Shown: positions 36,489-44,863 of the stretch, one piece after another
How positions within the stretch are numbered: position 1 is the first letter of the stretch
How the letters are laid out: each line of letters opens with the position of its first letter
Assembly: GCF_014842265.1 (NCBI RefSeq)
Contig: NZ_JACYVI010000021.1
Coordinates: 1 to 50,284 of the forward strand
DNA length: 50,284 nucleotides
Source of the DNA: Pseudomonas sp. CFBP 13711
GTDB taxonomy: Bacteria > Pseudomonadota > Gammaproteobacteria > Pseudomonadales > Pseudomonadaceae
Direction: 5' to 3'
Program-made: the position numbers and the translations under genes
The notes under the pieces: model-generated
Databases searched by the model: none
What the model was told of the DNA's origin: nothing
What the model saw: the letters and a program-made list of their open reading frames with translations, nothing else

Positions 36489-37883
36489 ATGCACGATTCT
36501 CACAGCGAGCGCATGAGCGGCAGCGAAACCCGCGCCGCGGGCGGTCTGGCGCTGGTGTTCGCCTTCCGTATGCTTGGCATGTTCATGGTGCTGCCCGTCC
36601 TCGCCACTTACGGGATGGACCTTGCGGGCGCCAGCCCGGCACTCATCGGTCTGGCGATCGGCGCTTACGGCCTGACACAAGCGGTGCTGCAGATTCCGTT
36701 TGGCATTATTTCTGATCGCATCGGCCGTCGTCCCGTCATTTATCTGGGACTGATCGTGTTTGCGCTCGGCAGCGTGCTGGCCGCTCAGTCGACCTCGATC
36801 TGGGGCGTGATCGCCGGTCGGGTTCTGCAAGGCGCGGGCGCTATCTCCGCTGCGGTCATGGCGTTGCTGTCCGATCTGACCCGCGAGCAGCATCGCACCA
36901 AAGCCATGGCGATGATCGGCATGACCATTGGTGTGTCCTTCGCGGTTGCGATGGTGGTCGGCCCCATTCTCACCAGTGCTTTCGGATTGTCCGGCCTGTT
37001 TCTGGCGACCGGCGCGATGGCGCTGGTGGGCGTGGCAATCGTCGCCTTCGTCGTGCCCAAGTCCACGGTAACCCTGCAGCACCGGGAGTCCGGTCTGGCG
37101 CGACAGGCATTGGGCGCGACGTTTCGTCATCCTGACCTGTTGCGTCTGGACCTGGGTATCTTCGCGTTGCACGCCATGCTGATGTCCAGTTTCGTGGCAT
37201 TGCCGCTGGCGCTGGTCGAGAAAGCCGGCCTGCCCAAAGAGCAGCACTGGTGGGTGTATCTGACCGCACTGCTGATTTCGTTCTTCGCGATGATCCCTTT
37301 CATCATCTACGGCGAAAAGAAGCGTCAGATGAAGCGCGTGTTACTCGGCGCCGTACTGGTGCTGATGCTCACTGAGCTATTCTTCTGGGAGTTCGGCAAC
37401 ACGCTGCGAGCACTGGTCATCGGTACCGTGGTCTTTTTCACCGCATTCAATTTGCTCGAAGCGTCGCTGCCGTCGCTGATCAGCAAAGTGTCTCCGGCGG
37501 GCGGGAAGGGCACGGCGATGGGGATTTATTCCACCAGTCAGTTCCTGGGTTCGGCAGCGGGGGGCATCCTCGGTGGGTGGCTTTTCCAGCACGGCGGACT
37601 GGATGTGGTGTTCCTGGGAGGCGCCGGGCTGGCCGCCCTCTGGCTAACGTTTGCTGTTACCATGCGCGAACCTCCCTACGTAACCAGCCTTCGCTTGCCG
37701 TTGTCGCCCGAGGCTCAACGCGACACAGGCCTTGCCGATCGCGTTTTGGCCGTACGTGGAGTAACAGATGCAGTAGTGGTGGCCGACGAGGCTGCCATCT
37801 ATATCAAATTTGACAAAGAACTGTTGGATCGGGCGTCTTTCGACGAAGTGGTCAATCCAGCGTCGGAAACGTGTGAAGCCTAG
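36489..37883 (+). CDS. MFS transporter, YajR-like
   Basis: A 464-aa inner-membrane transporter of the major facilitator superfamily with twelve hydrophobic segments and the family motif GIISDRIGRRP (about 74-84) between helices 2 and 3. The last about 70 residues form a separate cytoplasmic domain (LADRVLAVRGVTDAVVV, IYIKFDKELLDRASF) like the ferredoxin-fold YAM domain of E. coli YajR. The substrate is unknown. It is conserved between uvrA and ssb in Pseudomonas; ssb begins 9 bp later, so the two are cotranscribed. Confidence 0.9.
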   Translation: MHDSHSERMSGSETRAAGGLALVFAFRMLGMFMVLPVLATYGMDLAGASPALIGLAIGAYGLTQAVLQIPFGIISDRIGRRPVIYLGLIVFALGSVLAAQSTSIWGVIAGRVLQGAGAISAAVMALLSDLTREQHRTKAMAMIGMTIGVSFAVAMVVGPILTSAFGLSGLFLATGAMALVGVAIVAFVVPKSTVTLQHRESGLARQALGATFRHPDLLRLDLGIFALHAMLMSSFVALPLALVEKAGLPKEQHWWVYLTALLISFFAMIPFIIYGEKKRQMKRVLLGAVLVLMLTELFFWEFGNTLRALVIGTVVFFTAFNLLEASLPSLISKVSPAGGKGTAMGIYSTSQFLGSAAGGILGGWLFQHGGLDVVFLGGAGLAALWLTFAVTMREPPYVTSLRLPLSPEAQRDTGLADRVLAVRGVTDAVVVADEAAIYIKFDKELLDRASFDEVVNPASETCEA

Positions 37884-37892
37884 GAGAACGTT

Positions 37893-38432
37893 ATGGCCCG
37901 TGGGGTAAACAAAGTCATATTGGTCGGCACATGCGGCCAGGATCCCGAAGTCCGCTACATGCCTAACGGTAATGCCGTGACCAACCTGAGTCTGGCGACA
38001 AGCGAACAGTGGACCGACAAGCAAACCGGTCAGAAGGTCGAGAAGACCGAATGGCACCGCGTATCGATGTTCGGCAAAGTCGCCGAAATCGCCGGCGAGT
38101 ACCTGCGCAAGGGTTCGCAGGTTTACATCGAAGGCAAGCTGCAGACCCGCGAGTGGGAGAAAGACGGCATCAAGCGTTACACGACTGAAATCGTCGTCGA
38201 CATGCAAGGCACCATGCAGTTGCTCGGTGGCCGTCCTCAGGGCGACGGCGCTCCTCAGGGCCAGGGCGGTGGCGGTTATCAGAACTCCCAGAACTCCGCG
38301 CCGCGTCCGCAACAGCAGGCCCGCCCGCAGCAGTCCGCTCCTCAGCCACAGCGCGAGTCGCGTCCCGCGCCGCAACAAGCGCCGCAGCCGGCACCGGATT
38401 TCGACAGCTTCGATGACGACATCCCGTTCTAG
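37893..38432 (+). CDS. ssb: Single-stranded DNA-binding protein
   Basis: Coats single-stranded DNA in replication and repair and recruits partners through its acidic tip. The 179-aa product has an OB fold (residues about 1-110, ARGVNKVILVGTCGQDPEVR), a Gln/Pro/Gly-rich linker (about 115-165) and the canonical DDDIPF end. It shares a transcript with the MFS gene. Its terminator marks the last core gene before the accessory region. Confidence 0.98.
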   Translation: MARGVNKVILVGTCGQDPEVRYMPNGNAVTNLSLATSEQWTDKQTGQKVEKTEWHRVSMFGKVAEIAGEYLRKGSQVYIEGKLQTREWEKDGIKRYTTEIVVDMQGTMQLLGGRPQGDGAPQGQGGGGYQNSQNSAPRPQQQARPQQSAPQPQRESRPAPQQAPQPAPDFDSFDDDIPF

Positions 38433-38470
38433 GATGGACGTTTTATCAAAACGTAAAGAATCACTATTAA

Positions 38471-38495
38471 AGCCCTGATTAGTCAGGGTTTTTTA
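38471..38495 (+). terminator. Intrinsic terminator after ssb
   Basis: CCCTGA and TCAGGG pair around TTAG and are followed by TTTTTT. It is 40 bp after ssb and directly adjoins the recombinase operon region. Confidence 0.8.
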
Positions 38496-38513
38496 ATTAC
38501 ACATTATTTGTTC

Positions 38514-38526
38514 TTGACGGCGTCAA
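38514..38526 (+). repeat. 13-bp palindrome at the start of the island
   Basis: TTGACG, G, CGTCAA is a perfect inverted repeat about 60 bp before the first recombinase gene and 20 bp after the ssb terminator. Its first half also resembles a -35 box. It could be part of the attachment or recombinase-binding site, or an operator; there is no direct proof. Confidence 0.4.
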
Positions 38527-38575
38527 AAAAAGCTACTTAGCTACCTTGATCGGATTGTATTGTTTGGAGGCAGGT

Positions 38576-39808
38576 ATGCTGCGCGCTCAACGGTTCGTGA
38601 TGAAGTCAGGTGAGCGCTATGTTTCGTTGATTGATGAGCGCACCCGACTCCCCCATTACGCCTCCAATCTGTTCATTACCACCCAAGTGCGCAACGCCAG
38701 CCTCTCCTGTGCCGCCATGGTGGCCGCAGCTGGACACCTGACGATCCTGTACCGGTTCTTCGCCATCCGAAACATCGACTGGGCAGCGCGCTGCTCTTCT
38801 GCGGAATTCCTGTACTCGCACGAAGTAGACGCCCTGCGGGACTTCATGTCGTACCGCTTTCGACAGTGGGACATCTGTACTGTCGAGCAGCAAATGTTCA
38901 CGGTTGAAGAATTGCTAGCCTCACACGGCACAGTGCACAAGGATGTTCTGTACTCCCGGATGACGACTGCCAGTCGATACATTCTCTGGTTTGGGCGACG
39001 TTATTTCGATCACCTCAACCCAGAGCCTGAGGCGCTTAAAAATTTGTTTGAGCAAATCAAGGCATTGCGACCTAGCCATAGAGGACGCAACCAAGAATTG
39101 AACGACCGTGCTTTAGACGATCGGGAGAAAGCGTCGCTTAATCGACACGTCGAGGTAGGTGCTGCGGTGAATCCCTTCCACAGCCGTGTGCAGGAGAGAA
39201 ACCGCCTTATAGTGACGATTGAGTCCGAGTTGGGCATCCGCGGCGGCGAACTGTTGAACATTCGGGTGTCCGACTGCAACTTTTCGACCAGCACGCTGCT
39301 CGTTGCTCGCAGGCCCGACCAGAAGGACGATCCCCGTCATTACCAGCCCCTAGTCAAAACCCGTGAACGTAGGTTGTCGGTGTCTAACGAGCTGATGGCA
39401 GAGATCCATAACTATATTCTCGGCCCCAGACGCGCCGTACGTAATGCCAGCCGGTGCCCCTATCTGTTTGTCACGCACAAAAATGGGCCCTCGGTCGGCC
39501 AACCGCTCTCCATCTCCGCTTATCAAAAAATGTGGGATGTTTTGCAGTCCATCGTTCCCGAGCTGCGGGCGGTCACAGGTCATCGCCTTCGGCACAGTTG
39601 GAACCACGCCTTTTCGTCCGAAATGGACGCGCTGTCCAATCCTCCCTCTCCGGAAGAGCAAGAGCAGATACGGTCCCGTTGTATGGGTTGGAGGGAAGGG
39701 TCGGGAACGGCCAGTCGATACAACAAGCGATTCATCCAGGCTAAAGCCAACGAAGTTAGTTTGATGCTCCAGCGGACGTCACGTTCTAGAACCGGGGGAA
39801 AGGCATGA
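38576..39808 (+). CDS. ginA: Tyrosine recombinase, GInt type, first of three
   Basis: A 410-aa site-specific recombinase. The catalytic set is complete: Arg222 (GIRGGE), a candidate Lys261 (KTRERR), His336 and Arg339 (GHRLRHSW), Trp372 and the nucleophile Tyr382 (GTASRY). The frame is open from a TTG at 38546, but the ATG at 38576 has GGAGG five bases before it. It overlaps the next gene by four bases (ATGA). Three large recombinases plus a small protein in one operon match the ginABCD module of GInt islands; the gene name rests on order and size, not on a database match. Confidence 0.85.
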   Translation: MLRAQRFVMKSGERYVSLIDERTRLPHYASNLFITTQVRNASLSCAAMVAAAGHLTILYRFFAIRNIDWAARCSSAEFLYSHEVDALRDFMSYRFRQWDICTVEQQMFTVEELLASHGTVHKDVLYSRMTTASRYILWFGRRYFDHLNPEPEALKNLFEQIKALRPSHRGRNQELNDRALDDREKASLNRHVEVGAAVNPFHSRVQERNRLIVTIESELGIRGGELLNIRVSDCNFSTSTLLVARRPDQKDDPRHYQPLVKTRERRLSVSNELMAEIHNYILGPRRAVRNASRCPYLFVTHKNGPSVGQPLSISAYQKMWDVLQSIVPELRAVTGHRLRHSWNHAFSSEMDALSNPPSPEEQEQIRSRCMGWREGSGTASRYNKRFIQAKANEVSLMLQRTSRSRTGGKA

Positions 39809-41160
39809 ACAAGCGTCTTACAGAGCCTCAGCCTGGTTTCTCGGAGTCATTTAGCTCCTTTGACGGCTACCGCTGCAATTTCGCCGATGATTACTGGAAG
39901 CTGAATCGAAACACCACCATCTCCACCGGTGTGGTCCGGGGCTTACTTTCCCCTGAGAGCGAAGATGGGTTGCTGCGAACTTTAAAATTTTTCGTGATAA
40001 ACGCGTCTGCTGGTCATGCGCAGAACATATTTATGCGTTACTACGCGCTTATTAAGTTTGGTGATGGCGAGCCCGTTAGTCCTAAATCAATAGCACGTTA
40101 TCGTCAGACGCTAGAAGCAGATCATGAGTGGTACCTTGGCGCTATCCGAGTCTTGGTAAAACAATGGCACCGCCTGGGCTACCCAGGCTTGCACCCCGTC
40201 CAGCTCACCAATACGCGACTGGTTGACCTATCGGAAGGCAGTAACGAGCAGGGCGACCGGTTCTTCTTCATTGCGGTACCGCGTGGCAAACAGCCCGGTC
40301 AGGCGTTCCGGCTTCTTTTTCGTAAAAGGGCCATCACTGAAGAACTCTTCACGATTCTGACCGCCCAGGCGGCCCATGTAAGGGCGACAGTGGCTGCGAT
40401 ATGGCGCTTTTCATTAAGCGAAAACATGGCTAGAGAATTGCCACTATTTCCGAACTGGAAGGCGATTAAGGCCATAGGCAGCGAGGCTGAGTTCGTGGCC
40501 ATCATGACGACCGATTGGCTTCATCTTAAAAGCGGACGGGTCTCGTTAATCCTCCGGAGACTAAGCGAGCAGATAGGTTTTAGATCCGAAAGAACCGGCC
40601 AGCCGCTCAACTTGTCCGCCAGGCGTTTCAGGTACACGGTGGGGACGCGGGCAGCTCGCGAAGGCTATGGACCTTTGGTCATCGCTGAGCTGCTCGATCA
40701 TGCGGATACCCAGAACGTGGGGGGCTACACCCAGAATGTGCCCGAGCACGCGGCTCAAATCGACCGGGCTGTAGCGTCCCAGTTGGCGCCATTCGCCCAG
40801 GCATTCGCCGGGATGATCGTGAGTTCCAAGGCCGCAGCTGTTCGGGGAGATGACCCGCAAAGCGACGTTCGTTCCACCAGCGGTCGGGGAGCGGGAACTT
40901 GTGGGTCTTTTGGCTTCTGCGCCGCCAGTGTGCCCATTCCCTGCTACACCTGCATTCACTTTCAACCGTGGTTAAATGGTCCCCATCAGGAGGTGCTGTC
41001 CGAGCTGTTGAAAGAGCGTGAGCGGGTTGTGAGCGTGACCCATGACTTGACCATCGCTTCGGTGCTGGATCGCAGCATTCTGGCGGTCACCCAGGTGGTG
41101 GAGGCGTGTAATGCTCGAAAGACCACAGCGACCACTACAAGCGACGCGGTGGGCACATGA
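39805..41160 (+). CDS. ginB: Tyrosine recombinase-like protein, GInt type, second of three
   Basis: A 451-aa protein whose C-terminal half resembles a tyrosine recombinase: SARRFRYTVGTRAAREG (about 271-287), LLDHADTQNVGGY with His299 and Tyr308. The usual box-II histidine is replaced (Arg273-x-x-Arg276) and I do not see a clear box-I arginine, so activity may be reduced or the protein may act as a partner of the other two. After the catalytic region comes a cysteine cluster, Cys366, Cys372, Cys380 and Cys383, possibly zinc binding. It overlaps both neighbours by four bases. Confidence 0.8.
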   Translation: MNKRLTEPQPGFSESFSSFDGYRCNFADDYWKLNRNTTISTGVVRGLLSPESEDGLLRTLKFFVINASAGHAQNIFMRYYALIKFGDGEPVSPKSIARYRQTLEADHEWYLGAIRVLVKQWHRLGYPGLHPVQLTNTRLVDLSEGSNEQGDRFFFIAVPRGKQPGQAFRLLFRKRAITEELFTILTAQAAHVRATVAAIWRFSLSENMARELPLFPNWKAIKAIGSEAEFVAIMTTDWLHLKSGRVSLILRRLSEQIGFRSERTGQPLNLSARRFRYTVGTRAAREGYGPLVIAELLDHADTQNVGGYTQNVPEHAAQIDRAVASQLAPFAQAFAGMIVSSKAAAVRGDDPQSDVRSTSGRGAGTCGSFGFCAASVPIPCYTCIHFQPWLNGPHQEVLSELLKERERVVSVTHDLTIASVLDRSILAVTQVVEACNARKTTATTTSDAVGT

Positions 41161-43130
41161 TCGACACGTCACGCGTGGTTCCGTTCGTCTCGCGCAAGAA
41201 TCTGACCGCATCGGTCAACGCCCAACGTTTCATCGACCATATGAAGGCCTGCTTCGTCGGGTCTGCGGACGCGTGGACGGCGGTGCGCTGGCCCGGAATA
41301 GGTTTTTCCAAGCTCGGATGCAAAAGTGTTCACATCCCCCGAGACATGGTCATGGATGTCGACTTCATGAACTTTGCGAAAGCCTATCTGATGCACCGCA
41401 GGATGGTGGATGCCCGCGCGCATATTGCACAGCACGGCATCATGTTTCGCTGCCTGGAGACCGCACTTGTCAACGCCCATGGTGCCGGACGTATTCATCT
41501 GTGCACCGTTGCAGACCTGGACGAAGCGGCACTCACTGCCTCCCAGCATTACTCCCGCGATACGGCTTATGCCACCGGGCTTTACCTGATGCAGATGGCA
41601 GAGTATTTGAGCAGCCACTTCCTATGTGGGCAGAATCTGAAGGATTGGGTGAGCCCGATGCCACGCCCGCTGGACATGAACAGCACCACGGGAAAGGAGG
41701 CCGAAGAGGCTCGGTCAAGGAAATTGCCAGGCGAAGCGGAATTGAATGCCATTGCTGAAGTGTTTGCCAATGATCCTCAGGATCCCAAGGACATTTTCAC
41801 CACGTCGACGTTCGCCCTGCTGATGTGCGCGCCTTCTCGGGCCAACGAGGTCTTGGCCCTTCGCGCGGATGCCGAGGTGGCTGAAGTTGATAGAGACGGT
41901 CAGGTCAGGTATGGATGGCGGTTTTATTCCAGCAAGGGGTTTGCGGGCGATATCAAATGGATACCCTCGACAATGGAAAGCTTAGCCAAAGAAGCGTTCG
42001 GCAGAATGCTGAAATTGAGTAGTCCGGCCCGGGCGCTGGCTTCTTGGATGGAGGAGCATCCCAATGAGTTCTATCGGCATGAGAGGTGTCCACAGGTTCC
42101 GGAAGATCAGCCCTTAAGTTTGATTCAACTTGCGGCCGCACTCGGTCAAAAACTTGAAGATCCGAAAACGGCCGCAGCTTTTGTAGAAGCGCGAGGATTA
42201 AGGGTTGCGCAAGGTGCGTATACCCTGAAATCACTTGGGGATTTCTTGCGCGGTAAGCTTCCGCCCGATTTTCCATGGTTTGATAGAAAAAAAGGCGTGA
42301 AATACTCAAGTTGTATTTTTTCAATTTTGAAAAATCAACTTCATGCGAAAAGTCTCACCATGCCTGTGATGCTGCAGAAGGTGAAGGTCAGCACTGTGTG
42401 GGCAGATCTCGGGCCGCGCACGACCGTCATCAATCATCGCAGCGTGTTTGACAGGCATGGGTATCGGCATCCGACGGGTGAATGTTACAAGATGACTACC
42501 CATCAGCCCAGGCATTTGCTAAATACGATTGCCCAGCGAGGCGGTCTCAGCAATCTTGCCTTGGCGAAGTGGTCCGGGCGGGCGAATGTTAGCAGCAATC
42601 AGGTGTACAACCACGTCAGTGATGCCGAGGTTTTTGAAAAACTTCGGATGTTAAGAGCGGCGGATGAGAGCACTGGTTCGCTCAGCATGCACCATGTCGT
42701 CCGGTCACCCATTGATAGCGATGGTACGTTGATCTTTCGTGATGGCGCGGCGCATATCACTGAGTTTGGATACTGCGTGCATAATTTCGTGATAAGTCCC
42801 TGCACGAAATTTCGAGACTGCATCAACTGTACAGAGCAGATCTGTGTCAAGGGGCGTCAGCCGAATCGAGACCGTCTGATCGATCGTATGGAGAGGCTCA
42901 AGCGAGTGCTCGCATTGGCCACCGAAGGCGAAGGGGTAGGAGAGTATGGTGCCGACAAGTGGGTGACTCATCATATCAACTCAATAGAGAGAATTACAAG
43001 TTTGCTTGCGTTGATGAAGGATCCTGCGATTGAAAATGGTGCACTGATAAGGCTTCGAGGGAAAGATTTTAGCCAGTTGAACAGAGTGTTTCATCGACTT
43101 GGTGCCGATGACAGGCGGCAGGCAGACTGA
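41157..43130 (+). CDS. ginC: Large tyrosine recombinase, GInt type, third of three
   Basis: A 657-aa recombinase, comparable in size to TnpB of Tn554. Catalytic residues in order: Arg228 (PSRANEV), Lys260 (SSKG), His449 and Arg452 (HQPRHLLNT), Trp472 and Tyr484 (NQVYNH). The catalytic domain is split by an insert of about 150 residues (about 285-430). A cysteine motif follows (Cys540, Cys549, Cys555, Cys558, Cys563), like that of the upstream protein. The C-terminus is helical. The start overlaps the previous stop; the next gene begins 5 bp after its stop. Confidence 0.85.
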   Translation: MIDTSRVVPFVSRKNLTASVNAQRFIDHMKACFVGSADAWTAVRWPGIGFSKLGCKSVHIPRDMVMDVDFMNFAKAYLMHRRMVDARAHIAQHGIMFRCLETALVNAHGAGRIHLCTVADLDEAALTASQHYSRDTAYATGLYLMQMAEYLSSHFLCGQNLKDWVSPMPRPLDMNSTTGKEAEEARSRKLPGEAELNAIAEVFANDPQDPKDIFTTSTFALLMCAPSRANEVLALRADAEVAEVDRDGQVRYGWRFYSSKGFAGDIKWIPSTMESLAKEAFGRMLKLSSPARALASWMEEHPNEFYRHERCPQVPEDQPLSLIQLAAALGQKLEDPKTAAAFVEARGLRVAQGAYTLKSLGDFLRGKLPPDFPWFDRKKGVKYSSCIFSILKNQLHAKSLTMPVMLQKVKVSTVWADLGPRTTVINHRSVFDRHGYRHPTGECYKMTTHQPRHLLNTIAQRGGLSNLALAKWSGRANVSSNQVYNHVSDAEVFEKLRMLRAADESTGSLSMHHVVRSPIDSDGTLIFRDGAAHITEFGYCVHNFVISPCTKFRDCINCTEQICVKGRQPNRDRLIDRMERLKRVLALATEGEGVGEYGADKWVTHHINSIERITSLLALMKDPAIENGALIRLRGKDFSQLNRVFHRLGADDRRQAD

Positions 43131-43135
43131 CAGAT

Positions 43136-43546
43136 ATGGCCAAACACTTATCCACGTCCAACGTCGCGGCGATTGTCAATGTTATCCATGGTTGGGAAGG
43201 TTCTCAGATCACTTGGGAGGGAATCTGTGCCGCTGTTGTTGACTTGGTGGGAAAGCGACCGAGCAGGCAGTCTCTGAACAGCCACCGGGAAATAGTGAGC
43301 GCCTATACGGCAAGGAAGTCCAAACTAAAAAACGCTGAGCCACTCATTGCAAAGCCGTCCAGTTTGACCACAGCGGCGCATCGGATTCGCAATCTTGAAA
43401 GTAAGGTCGCCGACTTGCAACTGCAGACCGCAGCCCTTTTGGAGTACCTAACGTTGCTCCAATATAACGCTTACAAACGCGGGATGACCGAAGGGGAGTT
43501 GACGATCCCGTTACCCAAAATAGATCGTGAACGAACGGCTGAGTAG
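43136..43546 (+). CDS. ginD: Small coiled-coil accessory protein of the recombinase operon
   Basis: A 136-aa protein in the place of ginD of GInt islands and TnpC of Tn554. The N-terminal half (NVIHGWEGSQITWEGI, GKRPSRQSLNSHREIVSAY) looks like a small DNA-binding domain. Residues about 78-108 (RIRNLESKVADLQLQTAALL) form a likely coiled coil. Known family members are needed for recombination or for its orientation. The start ATG is 5 bp after the ginC stop, so it is cotranscribed. Confidence 0.75.
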   Translation: MAKHLSTSNVAAIVNVIHGWEGSQITWEGICAAVVDLVGKRPSRQSLNSHREIVSAYTARKSKLKNAEPLIAKPSSLTTAAHRIRNLESKVADLQLQTAALLEYLTLLQYNAYKRGMTEGELTIPLPKIDRERTAE

Positions 43547-43737
43547 CCTAGCCGCACTTGAGTTTAGCTGCGCTTTTCAAGGCATGTGATCCCAGGTCAT
43601 GTTTTTTGATGCTGATTTGGTCAACGCTGGCCGCGTCACCCGCAGCGGTGCTTTCTAACTGCTTTGGCTTCTGGACGCTTCGCGAACCTGCGCGGCGTTT
43701 AGGCTAACAGTGCGGGGCCAGTTTTTTATTGAGCAAG

Positions 43738-44013
43738 CTATGATTCGGCTATTTCTTTAAGTTCTTGCTCGACTCTCGCCAAAAGCTGCTGGCTATCTTC
43801 CGGCCCTAGATTGGCGTAGACCGCTGTGATCAACGTCAGCGGGTGAATACCCAAGCCTTTTGCAATCGATGCCATTTTGGGCAGCGTAGGAGCTTTAAGA
43901 CCGCTCTCCAGTTCGCTGAGATATCCCTGATTGACGCCCACCGCGCCCTGCGAAAGACCTTTTCCCAATCTGATGGCTCTAAGTGTTATGCCGAATGATT
44001 CCTGGAGTTCCAT
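43738..44013 (-). CDS. XRE-family transcriptional regulator
   Basis: A 91-aa Cro/C1-type protein. The helix-turn-helix covers about residues 7-60, with LRAIRLGKGLSQGAVGV as scaffold helix and NQGYLSELESGLKAPTL as recognition helix; the rest is an acidic helical tail (QQLLARVEQELKEIAES). An operator-like 16-bp sequence lies 50-65 bp upstream and recurs before the neighbouring gene, so self-regulation and control of that neighbour are likely (inference). Base composition of its upstream region is AT-rich, unlike the core genes. Confidence 0.85.
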   Translation of the reverse strand: MELQESFGITLRAIRLGKGLSQGAVGVNQGYLSELESGLKAPTLPKMASIAKGLGIHPLTLITAVYANLGPEDSQQLLARVEQELKEIAES

Positions 44014-44062
44014 TTGCCTGCCCGCAAAAGGAACGATAAAGCCCGGACTAGACAGAAATCTC

Positions 44063-44078
44063 TATACGCTATAGCAAT
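44063..44078 (-). promoter_or_regulatory. Operator-like repeat, copy 1
   Basis: TATACGCTATAGCAAT on the plus strand contains the perfect palindrome GCTATAGC. A copy with one difference is found at 44727-44742. It lies 50 bp upstream of the XRE gene, where it reads ATTGCTATAGC, so TTGCTA may also be a -35 box. Confidence 0.6.
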
Positions 44079-44170
44079 ATTGATCTTTTTCTTTTTAAAA
44101 CGGCTTTCAGCAGCACTGGATTGATTCCGCATTAGCAGCTATTTAAGGTGGCCCAGCATTTGAGCGCTTC

Positions 44171-44692
44171 TCAGAAACGCAGCCCGGCTTGGGTACTAAA
44201 ATCAATCATCGTTTCCACAGCGCCGCGAGCAGGTGGTTGTCTTGGGCAATCTCCAAGTGGGCCGCATACAAAGGGGTATGATCCAATAGTTGCTGTGTTG
44301 AAAAGAGAATCCGGCCTTTCTTTCGACGGCGCAGATCTATCTAGGTCGCCCAGCTTGTAGCTTGCGACCGCAGTCTTGTAAACGACAGCATTGTCATTGG
44401 TGTCCATGCCGCTGAACGCCACAACGCTCTCAAGCTCCTCTAAGGTCCAGAAAGCCCGCCCGCTGATCGATGGCGGGCACAGCATATGAACGTGTCTGAT
44501 CGAAACATTGGTTGCGGTCAGCATGTAATGGCGCAACTCGTAGGCGCATCCGAGTATCGCTGCGCGGTCGGCTTGGCGCGTTGCAAGTGAGCGGATGGTT
44601 GCAATAAAGCATAGGCCGTCGATCTCTCCGTGGGTCCAGGTGCGGGTCTTATCTTGCTCGGGGTCGAAAACTAGAATCACTGAACACCCCAT
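44171..44692 (-). CDS. Protein of unknown function, next to XRE regulator
   Basis: A 173-aa soluble protein with no family that I recognise. No signal peptide or membrane segment is visible. The N-terminal half looks compact (VILVFDPEQDKTRTW, GEIDGLCFIATIRSLATRQADRAA), and the last 40 residues are rich in Pro, Gly and Arg. Four to five cysteines are spread without a metal-site pattern. It is on the same strand as the XRE gene, 157 bp upstream of it, and has its own copy of the shared operator-like repeat 35-50 bp before its start. A target of the XRE regulator is the simplest reading. Confidence 0.6.
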   Translation of the reverse strand: MGCSVILVFDPEQDKTRTWTHGEIDGLCFIATIRSLATRQADRAAILGCAYELRHYMLTATNVSIRHVHMLCPPSISGRAFWTLEELESVVAFSGMDTNDNAVVYKTAVASYKLGDLDRSAPSKERPDSLFNTATIGSYPFVCGPLGDCPRQPPARGAVETMIDFSTQAGLRF

Positions 44693-44726
44693 TCGAGTTT
44701 TTGCTGCATTGGTAGTTATGCAATAC

Positions 44727-44742
44727 TATATGCTATAGCAAT
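44727..44742 (-). promoter_or_regulatory. Operator-like repeat, copy 2
   Basis: TATATGCTATAGCAAT, identical to copy 1 except for one base, again around GCTATAGC and again in an AT-rich stretch upstream of a minus-strand gene. On the minus strand TTGCTA is followed after 17 bases by TAACTA, a possible promoter covered by the site. Confidence 0.6.
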
Positions 44743-44819
44743 TCTTAAAAAAGAGTATTTTTTGTTTGCTCATGCGGTGTTGTCGATTCTGCGTTTGCCT
44801 GCACTGCAAATGCTTACAG

Positions 44820-44843
44820 GCCGCCTCTTCAACGTGAGGCGGC
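44820..44843 (+). other. Hairpin in the leader of the sirtuin gene
   Basis: GCCGCCTC and GAGGCGGC pair around TTCAACGT, 20 bp before the start codon. There is no T-tract, so a role in translation or mRNA stability is more likely than termination (inference). Confidence 0.5.
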
Positions 44844-44863
44844 ACGGCTCAAGAAGGTGTTAG

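Noticed and set aside
41111..41758. Alternative 215-codon frame inside the third recombinase gene
   Set aside because: It overlaps the 657-aa recombinase, lacks motifs and is rich in Arg, Pro and Cys as random GC-rich frames are.
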